A stretch of 64,000 nt of DNA from Rhodobacteraceae bacterium M382. Its GTDB lineage: Bacteria; Pseudomonadota; Alphaproteobacteria; Rhodobacterales; Rhodobacteraceae. This document shows, piece after piece, positions 37,347 through 46,360 of the stretch. The stretch is taken from the NCBI GenBank assembly GCA_025141015.1, contig CP081100.1, positions 1-64,000 of the forward strand. Reading direction: 5' to 3'. The notes below the pieces were generated by a model. The model had not been told where the DNA came from. It saw nothing but the letters and a program-made list of their open reading frames with translations, and did no database searches. The translations under genes were made by a program, and so were the position numbers. Positions within the stretch are counted from its first letter, which is position 1. Each line of letters opens with the position of its first letter.

Positions 37347-38648
37347 ATGGCCGCAAACTTCCATAAGATATTTCGCCACTGGGCATTTATTCTGCTTGGG
37401 TTTATTTTCTTTTGTCTTGTGGCGGTTGTGACGCCTGCATTGGCAACATCGGATCAATTGTCGGAAAGGGCTTCGGTCAAGGACGTCAGCGCCGAAGATC
37501 TGGAATTGTTCGTGGTGCCCATGACCGTCGAAAAATTGGCCGATCTGGCTGTGGTTTGGCAGAACCATGTCTCCAATAGCATCGAAGATTACGTGCTTTT
37601 GAATCTTGGGATCCAGTCGGCTTCTGATGAACAGGCCAGCGCTCTGCGCGAACAGGTTGCCGACAAGGTTGCCGCCAACGCATTGCGGGAACAGAATTAC
37701 CAGATTGTGCTGGATGCATGGACCCGCAAGGGCGGCAAACCCGAAGAGATTGCCGTCCATAAAAACTATTTGAAAGCGGTGGATACAGCCGCCCTTCAGG
37801 CCAGTGATCCGCGAACGATATTGTCGCTTGGCTGGGACTGGCTGACGTCCAGAGAAGGAGGCCTGGGTATTGTCGTCAAGGTCGTGTTCTTCGTCGTCGC
37901 CCTGATGGTTCTGTTGTTTGTCGCCCGTTTTGTTCAACGCTTGACGGAACGCGGTTTAAAGAAGATTCCGTCGATGTCTCGGCTGCTCAGAAACTTTGTG
38001 ATGATGGTGGTCTATTGGGCCACGATTGCAATTGGTTTGATGGTGGCGCTGGGGATTGCCGGGGTCAATGTGACACCGTTGTTCGCGGTATTTGGCGGGC
38101 TCAGCTTTATCTTGGGTTTTGCGTTGCAGGACACTTTGGGGAATTTGGCCAGCGGGTTGATGATCATGGTGTTGAAACCCTTTGACACAGGCGACTTCAT
38201 CGAAGTTGGTGGTATCGGCGGAACGGTCGATACAATGACGGTCGTGTCGACGCAGATCAGAACTTTTGACAATCAGATCATTGTGGTTCCAAATTCAAAG
38301 ATCTGGGGCGATGTCATAACCAATGTCAGCGCGGCAGAAACGCGACGGGTGGATCTGGTTTTCGGGATTGCATATACGGATAGCGCGGCTCACGCGATCA
38401 AGGTTCTGACGGCCATTGTTGCGGCCGACGAACGGTGTTTGAGTGAACCGGCTGCCGAAATTTTTGTCGGTGAATTGGGTGACAGTTCCGTGAACATCTT
38501 TTGCAGGCCCTGGGTGGCGACAGATGATTATTGGGGCGTGTATTGGGGGATCATGGCCAAGGCAAAAGAGCAATTTGACGCCGAAGGCATTTCAATTCCG
38601 TTCCCGCAGCGCGATGTACATCTGATCACAACGCCCCAAGAGGCCTAG
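37347..38648 (+). CDS. MscS family mechanosensitive ion channel
   Basis: This 433-residue protein has a signal-like N terminus, a helical periplasmic region of about 130 residues, three or four membrane segments and a cytoplasmic MscS domain. The pore helix and following motif are visible (FAVFGGLSFILGFALQDTLGNLASGLMIM), then FDTGDFIEVGGIGGTVDTM and IIVVPNSKIWGDVITN, all characteristic of MscS. It would release small solutes on hypo-osmotic shock. The ATG at 37347 has GGGAG upstream. It is convergent with the sulfonate operon end at 38699. Confidence 0.9.
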   Translation: MAANFHKIFRHWAFILLGFIFFCLVAVVTPALATSDQLSERASVKDVSAEDLELFVVPMTVEKLADLAVVWQNHVSNSIEDYVLLNLGIQSASDEQASALREQVADKVAANALREQNYQIVLDAWTRKGGKPEEIAVHKNYLKAVDTAALQASDPRTILSLGWDWLTSREGGLGIVVKVVFFVVALMVLLFVARFVQRLTERGLKKIPSMSRLLRNFVMMVVYWATIAIGLMVALGIAGVNVTPLFAVFGGLSFILGFALQDTLGNLASGLMIMVLKPFDTGDFIEVGGIGGTVDTMTVVSTQIRTFDNQIIVVPNSKIWGDVITNVSAAETRRVDLVFGIAYTDSAAHAIKVLTAIVAADERCLSEPAAEIFVGELGDSSVNIFCRPWVATDDYWGVYWGIMAKAKEQFDAEGISIPFPQRDVHLITTPQEA

Positions 38649-38698
38649 CGGCAGGGACGAAAACCGGACACAGCCGAAACAGACTAGCCGCTCGGCGT

Positions 38699-39838
38699 TC
38701 AAAAAACGGGCGGCTTGTTTGACCAGATCTGGGTGCTGGTCTTCAGATCTTCGATATTGGTCGCGCCGACTTGGGCCATCGTCAGGCTGACATCCTGGCT
38801 TAGAATGTTCCAAACGGTCCGCAGCCCATCCATCCCTGCAGCGGCAATCGCAAACAGGAGAACCCGCCCCAGGAAGACAAAATCAGCGCCCATTGCATAG
38901 GCTTTGACAATATCTTCACCGGAACGAATACCTGAATCATAAAACAATGGAAAATCCGGGCCTATGGCTGTGCGAATGGCGCGTAGGGCCAGAATAGCGG
39001 GCGGCGCGCTATCCAACTGGCGGTTGCCATGACTGGACACTTGAATCGCATCCGCGCCCGCATCCCGCAGACGCAAGGCGTCTTCTGGGTGCAAGACGCC
39101 CTTGACTACCAGTTTGCCAGGCCAGGCCGCGCGCAGTGTGTCGAAATAGCTCCAATCCGCGGCGGCACGGCTTTCGGTGCGATCAAAGACATAGTCCGTG
39201 CCGTCAAAGTTGGCCATCTTCGGACTGCCTTTGGCCAATGTCGTCAGAGACCAACGGGGATGCAGGGCAAAATCCACAAACTGGCGCGGACCGATGCGAA
39301 ACGGCATTTTGAACCCGTGGCGCAGTTCGCGTGGACGACGGCCGACTTCGGGGACGTCCAGAGTGAGGACCAGGGTGCCATATCCGGTCCGTTTGGCCCG
39401 GTCGACCAGCTTCAGCGTGCCGCTGCCATCGCCGCTGAAATACAGCTGAAACCATGCCGTGCCTCCTGACGCTTTCAACAGGGTTTCCATGTCTGTGGAG
39501 GCCACGGTTGACACGCCATGTGGAACGCGGGTTTCTCGGGCAATCTTTGCCAACATCAAATCTGCACCGGGCGCGGCGAGATTGCACATCCCCATCGGAC
39601 TGATGCCAAAGGGGCTGAGGCTCAGCCGGTCAAACAGGGTCACCGACAGATCACGGGTGCTGACATTGCGCAAAACCCGCGGCGTCATGCGGATGTCCTG
39701 AAGGGCGCGGCGGTTCAATTCGGCACCGTACTCTGTGCCCGCCGCCCCATCAATATAGTCGAACACCATCCAGGGCAGACGTTTGCGCGCCAGACAGCGC
39801 GCATCGGCACAGGAATGGATGCCGGTTCCAAATTGCAT
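38699..39838 (-). CDS. FMN-dependent 2-hydroxyacid dehydrogenase, candidate sulfolactate dehydrogenase
   Basis: This 379-residue member of the lactate dehydrogenase/glycolate oxidase FMN family has a complete active site: FDYIDGAAG (Tyr), FQLYFSGD, LTLDVPEVGRRPRELR (Asp, Arg), LVVKGVLHPEDA (Lys) and SSHGNRQLDSAPP (His, Arg). It is the last gene of the DHPS operon, 9 bp after comE. HpsN makes (R)-sulfolactate, which is spatially the L isomer, the form this family oxidises. Oxidation to sulfopyruvate is the one step otherwise missing, so it probably plays the SlcD role. Specificity is inferred from context. The start could also be the GTG at 39844. Confidence 0.8.
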   Translation of the reverse strand: MQFGTGIHSCADARCLARKRLPWMVFDYIDGAAGTEYGAELNRRALQDIRMTPRVLRNVSTRDLSVTLFDRLSLSPFGISPMGMCNLAAPGADLMLAKIARETRVPHGVSTVASTDMETLLKASGGTAWFQLYFSGDGSGTLKLVDRAKRTGYGTLVLTLDVPEVGRRPRELRHGFKMPFRIGPRQFVDFALHPRWSLTTLAKGSPKMANFDGTDYVFDRTESRAAADWSYFDTLRAAWPGKLVVKGVLHPEDALRLRDAGADAIQVSSHGNRQLDSAPPAILALRAIRTAIGPDFPLFYDSGIRSGEDIVKAYAMGADFVFLGRVLLFAIAAAGMDGLRTVWNILSQDVSLTMAQVGATNIEDLKTSTQIWSNKPPVF

Positions 39839-39847
39839 TGTCACGGC

Positions 39848-40402
39848 CTATGCTAGGACGGATTTCATGAATCGATCACGAATGACGACCGGATCCATGG
39901 TGATCACGGACACCGGGATATTACCACTTTCACATTTGGCCACGATGATGGTCATCTGATCGCCGTCAATCGCATCCTGGAGCGCCTTGCCGGTCTCCTC
40001 GGCCTGAACCTCGACGACATTCTCGCACCCACAGGCCCGTGCCACGGCGGCCAGAGAAGTTTTTTGCCCGGCATAGGTCGGCTGGTCTCCGGTCGAGCCA
40101 TAGCTGCCGTTGTCGATGATCAAAAGAATGAAATTGTCGGCCACATTGTTTGCAATGGTCGGCAAGGTTCCGAAATTGGTCAGAACCGATCCATCCCCGT
40201 CAATCGAGATCACTTTTTTGTCCTGTGCCAGCGCCACGCCAAAGCCGATTGAAGATGACAGACCCATTGTTCCCAGCATGTAAAAATTGCTCGGCTGGTC
40301 GTCGATCATATACAACTCCTGGCTGGGCAGACCGATGTTACAGACCACCAGTTGATCCCGCAGGAGGGGTGCGATGTCTTTCAAAATATCAGAACGGATC
40401 AT
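39848..40402 (-). CDS. comE: Sulfopyruvate decarboxylase, beta subunit
   Basis: This 184-residue protein is the thiamine-diphosphate-binding half of a two-subunit decarboxylase. The ThDP motif runs from GDGSVLTNFGTL to IIDNGSYGSTGDQ at about residues 75-115. With ComD it decarboxylates 3-sulfopyruvate to sulfoacetaldehyde in the cytoplasm. Its ATG overlaps the comD stop by four bases (ATGA), the usual coupling for subunits of one enzyme. The neighbours hpsN, hpsO, hpsP and the FMN dehydrogenase support sulfopyruvate rather than phosphonopyruvate as substrate. Confidence 0.87.
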   Translation of the reverse strand: MIRSDILKDIAPLLRDQLVVCNIGLPSQELYMIDDQPSNFYMLGTMGLSSSIGFGVALAQDKKVISIDGDGSVLTNFGTLPTIANNVADNFILLIIDNGSYGSTGDQPTYAGQKTSLAAVARACGCENVVEVQAEETGKALQDAIDGDQMTIIVAKCESGNIPVSVITMDPVVIRDRFMKSVLA

Positions 40403-40905
40403 TGGTCGCCGTAGCCTCCCCAGAAGTTGGCATCGGTCAGGATTGCGACCGGTTTGTTGCACATGAATGTGTATTTGAGGATCATGTCGAGCTCATCCGC
40501 GTCCGACTGTTTGTGGAAGTGATATGTGGGGATGTTCATCTGCGCTAACAGCGCCTTGGTATGAATAGCCATTTCCACCTGACAGGCGACGGGTTCGCGC
40601 AATTCCCCCCGATAGGAGATCAACATGGGCAGGGGCATCCGATAGTATTGGATCAACGTAGCCAGCGTGTTGATAGTCACCCCAATTGCGGTGTTCTGCA
40701 TGATGATCGCAGGGCGTTTCCCACCCATCCAGGCCCCGGCACACAGGCCCATGCCTTCGTCTTCTTTGTTGGACGGGATGTGCAGAACACCGGGGCGTTG
40801 ATCAATTTCATCGATGACACCGGCCAATTGTTTGCAAGGCACGGTGGTGACGAACTGGATGTCATTGGCAACCAGGTCATCAACGATCTTTGTGTTGATA
40901 GACAA
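40399..40905 (-). CDS. comD: Sulfopyruvate decarboxylase, alpha subunit
   Basis: This 168-residue protein is the PYR-type half of sulfopyruvate decarboxylase: VVDDLVANDIQFVTTVPCKQL near the N terminus, the catalytic-Glu region SNKEDEGMGLCAGAWMGG around 50-65, and QNTAIGVTINTL. I chose the TTG at 40905 as start because AGGAG lies eight bases upstream. The longer ATG frame from 40965 would overlap the universal stress gene and lacks a site. It works as a complex with ComE, whose gene it overlaps. Confidence 0.86.
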   Translation of the reverse strand: MSINTKIVDDLVANDIQFVTTVPCKQLAGVIDEIDQRPGVLHIPSNKEDEGMGLCAGAWMGGKRPAIIMQNTAIGVTINTLATLIQYYRMPLPMLISYRGELREPVACQVEMAIHTKALLAQMNIPTYHFHKQSDADELDMILKYTFMCNKPVAILTDANFWGGYGDQ

Positions 40906-40933
40906 AAAGGGAGCTCCTTTTGGGAATGAAGTT

Positions 40934-41338
40934 TCAGCGCAGGACAACGACCGCGCAATGGGCATGGCGGATGATCCGGGCGGCTGTTGTGCCCAGGAAA
41001 TAGTCGCGTAAACCGGGTTTGTGGGATCCGACGACGATGGCGTCAGCGCCGATTGTTGTGGCGTATTCAGTGATCGTACGGCTGGAATGGCCTTTAAGGA
41101 TCACGGGCTTGACCTCCGGTGCATTGTCAAAACGTGCCCGAAGCGCAATCTTGGCGTCATCATACGCTTTTTGTACCAGCTCCTCGTCCAGATAGGCGCT
41201 GACCGATCCGCTGGGTGGTTCATAAACGTGCACGGCAATGATTTCGGCGGTGTCGCCGCCCAATCGCCGCGCGGTTTCCAACGCCTGTGCCGCAATGCCA
41301 TGTTCAAGCGATAGGGCGAGAATAATCTTGTCATACAT
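40934..41338 (-). CDS. Universal stress protein (UspA family), DHPS operon
   Basis: A single-domain universal stress protein of 134 residues: MYDKIILALSLEHG at the N terminus and the nucleotide-loop region IVVGSHKPGLRDYFLGTTAARII near the C terminus, close to the GxxGxxxxxxGS pattern. It lies between hpsP (3 bp gap) and comD in the operon. A second member of the family occurs in the taurine operon at 54429. Its role in sulfonate metabolism is unknown; protection against aldehyde or sulfite stress is speculation. Confidence 0.87.
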   Translation of the reverse strand: MYDKIILALSLEHGIAAQALETARRLGGDTAEIIAVHVYEPPSGSVSAYLDEELVQKAYDDAKIALRARFDNAPEVKPVILKGHSSRTITEYATTIGADAIVVGSHKPGLRDYFLGTTAARIIRHAHCAVVVLR

Positions 41339-41341
41339 CGG

Positions 41342-42340
41342 TCAGGTCCTTTCCGGCGCGGTTTCGGGTTGCAGCAAGATCTTGGGGGCGGCAACGACCC
41401 CATTGCGTATGTCACGGAACGCATTGGCCCCGTCAGAAAGCGGGCGGAATTCAACCCAATCCAGCGGTCCCAGACGTCCGTCAAAGATCGCCTGCGCTGT
41501 CTGTGCAAAGTCATGGGCCGTGTAAGTGTAGGTACCGATGAACGTGATTTCCTGCAGCGTCAGGCGGCGGATATCGAGCCCCCCGGCGTCTTCGCCTAAC
41601 CCGATGTGTCCGATCACTCCGCCAGGGCGCGCACAGGCCGAGGCCGAGGCCCGTGTTGCGGCATAGCCAACGCCGTCTATGACCAGATCAAACAATGTAT
41701 GATCTGGTGGTTCGGGCACCGCATTCTGGGCGCAATGTTCAACCAGGTGGGCGCGTCGGGCCGGGTTTGGTTCAACAACTGTGACATCACTCACCCCCTG
41801 TGCTTTCAGGCTGAGGGCTGCGCCCAGACCAATGGCACCGCCACCCAGAACCAATGCGGTGTCCCGCGTGCCGTTTAGAGCCTCCAGTGCGACGCGTACC
41901 GTATGCCACCCGCAGGCGATCGGTTCGGCCAACGCCGCCTGGGCCAGAGGAATGTCGTCCGGGACTGTGATCAGGTTGGTTTCGGGCATGGCGACCAGTT
42001 CGGCAAACCCGCCTTCGCGCGGGGGCATCGAGATGATCTGGCGTGTTGGGCACAGGTTGTCGCGTCCTTGGCAGCACGCCGGGCAGGTGCCACAGGTGAC
42101 CAGAGGATTGATGGTGACGCGATGCCCATCACGCGGGCCACCTTCGATCACACCTGCGGCTTCGTGGCCCAGGATCAGCGGGGCAGGGCGGCGATCATCA
42201 TGACCCAGATAGGCGTGCATGTCCGACCCGCAGATCCCGACCTGGGCAATGCGGATCAAATGTTCGCCTGTCCCGGCGACCGGGTCAGGCGCATCCACAT
42301 AGTCCAGGGCCTCGGGACCCATGTAAACCAATGCTTTCAT
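41342..42340 (-). CDS. hpsP: Zinc-type alcohol dehydrogenase of DHPS catabolism
   Basis: This 332-residue medium-chain dehydrogenase has the catalytic zinc ligands (VGICGSDMHAY; LGHEAAGVIEGG), the structural zinc cysteines (CGTCPACCQGRDNLC) and the NAD motif VLGGGAIGLGAAL. In described DHPS clusters HpsO and HpsP together interconvert the S and R enantiomers of 2,3-dihydroxypropane-1-sulfonate, by oxidation and re-reduction through a keto intermediate. Its ATG overlaps the hpsO stop by four bases. The assignment rests on gene order with hpsN and hpsO. Confidence 0.82.
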   Translation of the reverse strand: MKALVYMGPEALDYVDAPDPVAGTGEHLIRIAQVGICGSDMHAYLGHDDRRPAPLILGHEAAGVIEGGPRDGHRVTINPLVTCGTCPACCQGRDNLCPTRQIISMPPREGGFAELVAMPETNLITVPDDIPLAQAALAEPIACGWHTVRVALEALNGTRDTALVLGGGAIGLGAALSLKAQGVSDVTVVEPNPARRAHLVEHCAQNAVPEPPDHTLFDLVIDGVGYAATRASASACARPGGVIGHIGLGEDAGGLDIRRLTLQEITFIGTYTYTAHDFAQTAQAIFDGRLGPLDWVEFRPLSDGANAFRDIRNGVVAAPKILLQPETAPERT

Positions 42341-43098
42341 TTGGCGGTATATCCTCCATCCACCATCAGGGTTTGACCGGTGACATAGGCGCTGGCATCC
42401 GAGCATAGGAACAACAGCGGCCCATCCAGGTCCTGGGGGGTGCCATTGCGCCCGATACAGGTCTGCGCCGCATTGCGGTTGGCGCGATTGGGATCGTCGA
42501 ACACCGCAGCGGTCAGTTCAGTGGGGAAAAAACCCGGGCCGATGGCATTGGCGGTGATCCCATGGGGAGACCATGCCTCGGCCATGGCGCGTGTCAGCTG
42601 GGCAATGCCGGCCTTGGTCGCGCCATAGGCGATGCCACCGGGAAAGGCGCGCGTGGTCTGCAAGGAGGCGAAATTGACGATCCTCCCCCAACCTTTTGCC
42701 TTCATCGCGGGAACCAGATGCTGACTCAGGAAAAACGGTGCCGAAAGGTTCAGGTCCATTGTGCGGTCCCAGCCTTCTGGGGTGACATCATCCGCCGCCT
42801 GCCGGGTATTGATACCGGCCGCGTGGATCACGATGTCCGGCGGGCCAAAGGGTTTGGCGACCTCTTGCGCCAGATCCCCCAATGCATTGCGGTCCGAGAT
42901 GTCAAAAGTCACAGCGTGGGCGTTGTCACCAATGGTCGCCTGCCAGTCCGACAGGGCAACGGCCCGACGGGCAACGCCGACAACCTGGGCCCCGGCCTGT
43001 GCCAAGACGGTCGCCGCCCGTTGACCCAGACCAGAACTGGCCCCGGTGACACAGGCGACTTTGCCGCGCACAGAAAACAGATCGCACGGCTCAACCAT
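42337..43098 (-). CDS. hpsO: SDR dehydrogenase of DHPS catabolism
   Basis: A short-chain dehydrogenase of 253 residues with an intact cofactor motif (VTGASSGLGQR) and catalytic YGATK, ending in VTGQTLMVDGG. In DHPS-degrading bacteria HpsO acts with HpsP to convert one DHPS enantiomer to the other before HpsN. It overlaps hpsN by 8 bp and hpsP by 4 bp. Without those neighbours it could not be told from other SDRs, so the name depends on context. Confidence 0.82.
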   Translation of the reverse strand: MVEPCDLFSVRGKVACVTGASSGLGQRAATVLAQAGAQVVGVARRAVALSDWQATIGDNAHAVTFDISDRNALGDLAQEVAKPFGPPDIVIHAAGINTRQAADDVTPEGWDRTMDLNLSAPFFLSQHLVPAMKAKGWGRIVNFASLQTTRAFPGGIAYGATKAGIAQLTRAMAEAWSPHGITANAIGPGFFPTELTAAVFDDPNRANRNAAQTCIGRNGTPQDLDGPLLFLCSDASAYVTGQTLMVDGGYTAK

Positions 43099-44398
43099 TG
43101 GCGGTCAGATCAAAGGTTTCGTCGGGGAAGTATTTGGCCAGCCGCACATCGGCGGCGCGGGCGTGCCCTTCCATCCCTTCGAGACGGGAAATGCGGGCGG
43201 TGGCCTCGGCCACGGGTTTAGAGCCCTCGCGGGTGGCGCGCTGCCAGGTGACGATCTTCATATATTTATGCACCGACAGCCCGCCGGTATAGTTGGCGGC
43301 ACCAGAGGTCGGCAGCACATGGTTGGTGCCCGCCGCCTTGTCTCCATATGACACAGTGGTTTCTTCGCCCAGAAACAGTGACCCGTAACAGGTCAGGCGG
43401 TTCAGCCACCAATCAAGATCTTCGGCCTGAACGGTCAGATGTTCGGGGGCATATTCGTCCGATGTCGCAGCCATTTCTTCACGGTCTGCACAGACGATGA
43501 CTTCGGCATAATCGCGCCAGGCAGCAAAGGCGTTGTCCCGGTTCACGTCAGGCAGATCATCAATCAACGCAGGAATACGCGCCATCACGTCCCGGGCCAA
43601 TGCGCGATCATTCGTAACCAGCCAGACCGGGGAGTTGTACCCGTGTTCCGCCTGACTGACGAGATCGGTCGCAACGATATGCGGATCAGCCGTGTTGTCA
43701 GCCAGGATCAGGCTGTCGGTGGGCCCTGCAATCATGTCGATACCGACACGGCCAAACAGAATGCGTTTGGCTTCGGCAACAAACTGGTTGCCGGGGCCGA
43801 CCAGAATATTGGCTTTGGGCAGACCAAACAGACCAAAGGTCATCGCGGCGACGCCCTGGACGCCCCCCATGGCCATGATCTTGTCCGCGCCACTGATGTG
43901 GGCGGCATAGATGATCGCCGGGGCAACCCCAACATCTGGACGAGGCGGCGAACAGGCGGTGATGTGTTTGCACCCGGCCACCTTGGCGGTGGTGACCGTC
44001 ATGATGGCGCTGGCCACGTGGCTATAGCGCCCACCGGGGGCGTAACACCCAGCGGCATCCACGGGGATTGCCTTTTGACCAGCAGTCAGACCGGGGACGA
44101 CCTCGTATTCCACGTCTGCCACGGTTGATTTCTGCATCTGGGCAAAGCGTTTGACGTTGTCATGGGCAAACTGGATGTCTGTCTTCAACTTTTCCGGAAC
44201 CAGGGCACAAGCGGCTTCGATCTCTTCGGGTGTCAGCAGCACATTGCCGTCATAATTGTCGAACTTTGCCGCATATTCCAAGGCCGCGGCGTCCCCACCC
44301 GCTTCGATATCAGCCAGAATCTTGACCACAGTGTCATGCACATCCGAGGCATCGGATTTGGATGTCAGCGTAGCCTTCTTTAAGTATTCACGAGCCAT
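43091..44398 (-). CDS. hpsN: Sulfopropanediol 3-dehydrogenase (histidinol dehydrogenase family)
   Basis: This 435-residue protein resembles HisD: VDAAGCYAPGGRYSHVASA, ILVGPGNQFVAEAKR, IDMIAGPTDSLILAD, the zinc motif LVSQAEHG and the segments YGDKAAGTNHVLPT and LSVHKYMK. HpsN oxidises (R)-DHPS in two NAD steps to (R)-sulfolactate through sulfolactaldehyde. The link to a TRAP transporter, hpsO, hpsP and comDE, with no histidine biosynthesis genes nearby, makes HpsN far more likely than HisD. It begins 13 bp after dctM. Confidence 0.9.
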   Translation of the reverse strand: MAREYLKKATLTSKSDASDVHDTVVKILADIEAGGDAAALEYAAKFDNYDGNVLLTPEEIEAACALVPEKLKTDIQFAHDNVKRFAQMQKSTVADVEYEVVPGLTAGQKAIPVDAAGCYAPGGRYSHVASAIMTVTTAKVAGCKHITACSPPRPDVGVAPAIIYAAHISGADKIMAMGGVQGVAAMTFGLFGLPKANILVGPGNQFVAEAKRILFGRVGIDMIAGPTDSLILADNTADPHIVATDLVSQAEHGYNSPVWLVTNDRALARDVMARIPALIDDLPDVNRDNAFAAWRDYAEVIVCADREEMAATSDEYAPEHLTVQAEDLDWWLNRLTCYGSLFLGEETTVSYGDKAAGTNHVLPTSGAANYTGGLSVHKYMKIVTWQRATREGSKPVAEATARISRLEGMEGHARAADVRLAKYFPDETFDLTANG

Positions 44399-44410
44399 TT
44401 TATTTTGGTC

Positions 44411-45739
44411 CTATTTGTAGATATCGGGGAGCAGGGAGGTCGAAATTGCAGGCACATAGGCGATCAGCAAAACAACCATCAACATGAAGAAAACAAAGGG
44501 TACGGCACGGGCGGCGATCTTGAGGATAGATTCACCGGTGATACCGGAGACAACAAACAGATTCAGCCCGAGCGGCGGGGTGATAAATCCAACACCCAGC
44601 GCAGTGATCATCATAATGCAAAACTGGATCTCGTTCATGCCGATGTTATCGGCCAGTGGCTTCAGGATCGGGGCCAGGATCACGATATTGGGCGTTGTTT
44701 CCATGACGCAACCGGCCGCGATCAGAATTCCGATCATCAACAGGATCAGCACATAAGGATCTTCGGTCAGCGATGTAACGGCGGTGACAAACCCCTGGGG
44801 CACCCCCATGATAGCCAGCGCTTCGGCCAATGGTGCCGAAAAGGCGATGATGGGCAGGATGATCCCGTTCACTTTGGCCGAACTGATCAGCATTGCCGGG
44901 AAGTCGGCCAGCTTTAGCGTACCTAGAATGAAGCCCATGATGATAGTGACGACAACAGCAGTGGCACCGGCTTCGGTTGGTGTCAGACGACCGGAAAAGA
45001 TGCCGTAAAAGATGATGCCGGGGACGATGAAGGCATACCAATCCGACGCCAGTGCCCGTCGCAGGTTGGCAAACCATTCCCCAAACGTCATGAGCCCGCC
45101 GCCCTCATAGGCGTAGATCCGGTTCATCACGATATTGGTAATCAGAATGGAGACAAGTATGGCCAGACCGGGGATCAATGCGGCCAGAAACAGAGTGGAC
45201 GCAGAAATACCCAATACGAGGCCAATGATGATATAGGCGATTGAAGGCGGGATCAGAATGCCGGTACAGGCCCCCGCGGCCACCAGGGCACAGGCATAGG
45301 GGCGGGGGTATCCGCTTTCGACCAACCGGTCGATGGTCATCCGCCCAACAGCCGCAGCACCTGCCGCGTCCGAACCCGAGATCGCGGCAAACATCCCGCA
45401 AACCAGAACTGTTGCCGAGCCAAACCCGCCCTTGGCCCAACAGGTCAGTGCTTCGGCCACATTCAGAAACTTGCGGCTGAGCCCGGTTCGCACCAACACG
45501 TCGCCGGTCAAAATGAACAGAGGCACCGCAGTCAGCGCAAAGGCATCAATCCCGGCAAACAGGCTCTCGCCCACCAGGCTGAGCGGCAGATCGCCTGACA
45601 TGATCAGCATCAGGATGGCCGCAGATCCGATTGAAGCCCAAACGGGCACCGCCATCGCAATGAGACCAACGAACAGGATTACCGGCAGATAGAAGTCCCA
45701 GCCGAGTTCGACAGTCTGTTGAAGATTATTCCAAAGCAT
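44411..45739 (-). CDS. TRAP transporter large membrane subunit (DHPS)
   Basis: A DctM-type permease of about 442 residues with roughly twelve hydrophobic segments and the family's loops (GSDAAGAAAVGRMTIDRL; GILIPPSIAYIIIGLVLG; FITPPLGLNLFVVSG). With the small subunit it uses the sodium gradient to import substrate delivered by the binding protein. The ATG at 45739 has GAGGAA eight bases upstream. It sits between dctQ and hpsN, so DHPS is the likely substrate; it corresponds to the HpsKLM transporter set of described clusters, although which letter applies is not certain. Confidence 0.88.
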   Translation of the reverse strand: MLWNNLQQTVELGWDFYLPVILFVGLIAMAVPVWASIGSAAILMLIMSGDLPLSLVGESLFAGIDAFALTAVPLFILTGDVLVRTGLSRKFLNVAEALTCWAKGGFGSATVLVCGMFAAISGSDAAGAAAVGRMTIDRLVESGYPRPYACALVAAGACTGILIPPSIAYIIIGLVLGISASTLFLAALIPGLAILVSILITNIVMNRIYAYEGGGLMTFGEWFANLRRALASDWYAFIVPGIIFYGIFSGRLTPTEAGATAVVVTIIMGFILGTLKLADFPAMLISSAKVNGIILPIIAFSAPLAEALAIMGVPQGFVTAVTSLTEDPYVLILLMIGILIAAGCVMETTPNIVILAPILKPLADNIGMNEIQFCIMMITALGVGFITPPLGLNLFVVSGITGESILKIAARAVPFVFFMLMVVLLIAYVPAISTSLLPDIYK

Positions 45740-45750
45740 TGTGTGGTTCC

Positions 45751-46263
45751 TCAATCAAACAGCTTGTCGCCTTCGTAGACAGGGGTACCCTGACGAAGGG
45801 ATCGGAAATCGCGCAAAAAGGATTGTCCGAGACGAAAAATCATCAGCGCAAACCCCAAGGGGACGGCGGCAAGAAACCAGACTTTGGAAATGCGCAGGCC
45901 ATCCGTCACAGATCCGAATTTCGCTGAAACCAGAACAGTTTCGAAAGACCAGTAGAGCGCGACCAGAGCGACGGCGAACATCACCAGATCACCAAAGATG
46001 TAAACCAATGCTTTGGCTTTGGGTCCGAGATAGTGGAGTAGAACATCAATGCGGATATGTGCGCGTTCCTTGACGGCTGCTGCTGCGCCGATCCATGCCA
46101 GATAGATAAAGGAATAGCGGACGATTTCCTCGCCCCAGATCGAAGAGTATGAAAACACCTCGCGGCGCAATACCTCGATGGCCATGGTGATGACCAGCAT
46201 CACATAGAATACCAGCAGCAACCAACGTTCGGCATTTCGGTCGATTTTTCGTAGGAAATTCAT
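45751..46263 (-). CDS. TRAP transporter small membrane subunit (DHPS)
   Basis: A DctQ-type protein of 170 residues with four hydrophobic segments and the typical IWGEEIVRYSFIYLAWIGAA motif after the first pair. It forms the membrane complex with the large subunit encoded next. The start could be the GTG at 46266 or the ATG at 46263; the ATG is taken. The preceding intergenic stem-loop separates it from the binding-protein gene. Confidence 0.87.
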   Translation of the reverse strand: MNFLRKIDRNAERWLLLVFYVMLVITMAIEVLRREVFSYSSIWGEEIVRYSFIYLAWIGAAAAVKERAHIRIDVLLHYLGPKAKALVYIFGDLVMFAVALVALYWSFETVLVSAKFGSVTDGLRISKVWFLAAVPLGFALMIFRLGQSFLRDFRSLRQGTPVYEGDKLFD

Positions 46264-46328
46264 CACGCGCCCCGATGTTCAAGGATTAAGGGAACGGCGT
46301 CTTGCCGACCCGAAAACAAGCGAAAAGC

Positions 46329-46348
46329 GGGTGCCCCAAAGGGCACCC
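46329..46348. terminator. Stem-loop between dctP and dctQ of the DHPS transporter
   Basis: GGGTGCCC and GGGCACCC form a perfect 8-bp stem with a CAAA loop just downstream of the binding-protein gene. There is no T-tract, so it more likely stabilises the upstream transcript or partly attenuates than stops transcription. Confidence 0.6.
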
Positions 46349-46360
46349 ATAGCGCGCGAT

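Noticed and set aside
43091-44398. Histidinol dehydrogenase (hisD)
   Set aside because: The fold is the same, but the gene lies in a TRAP/hpsO/hpsP/comDE operon with no histidine biosynthesis genes, so HpsN is preferred.
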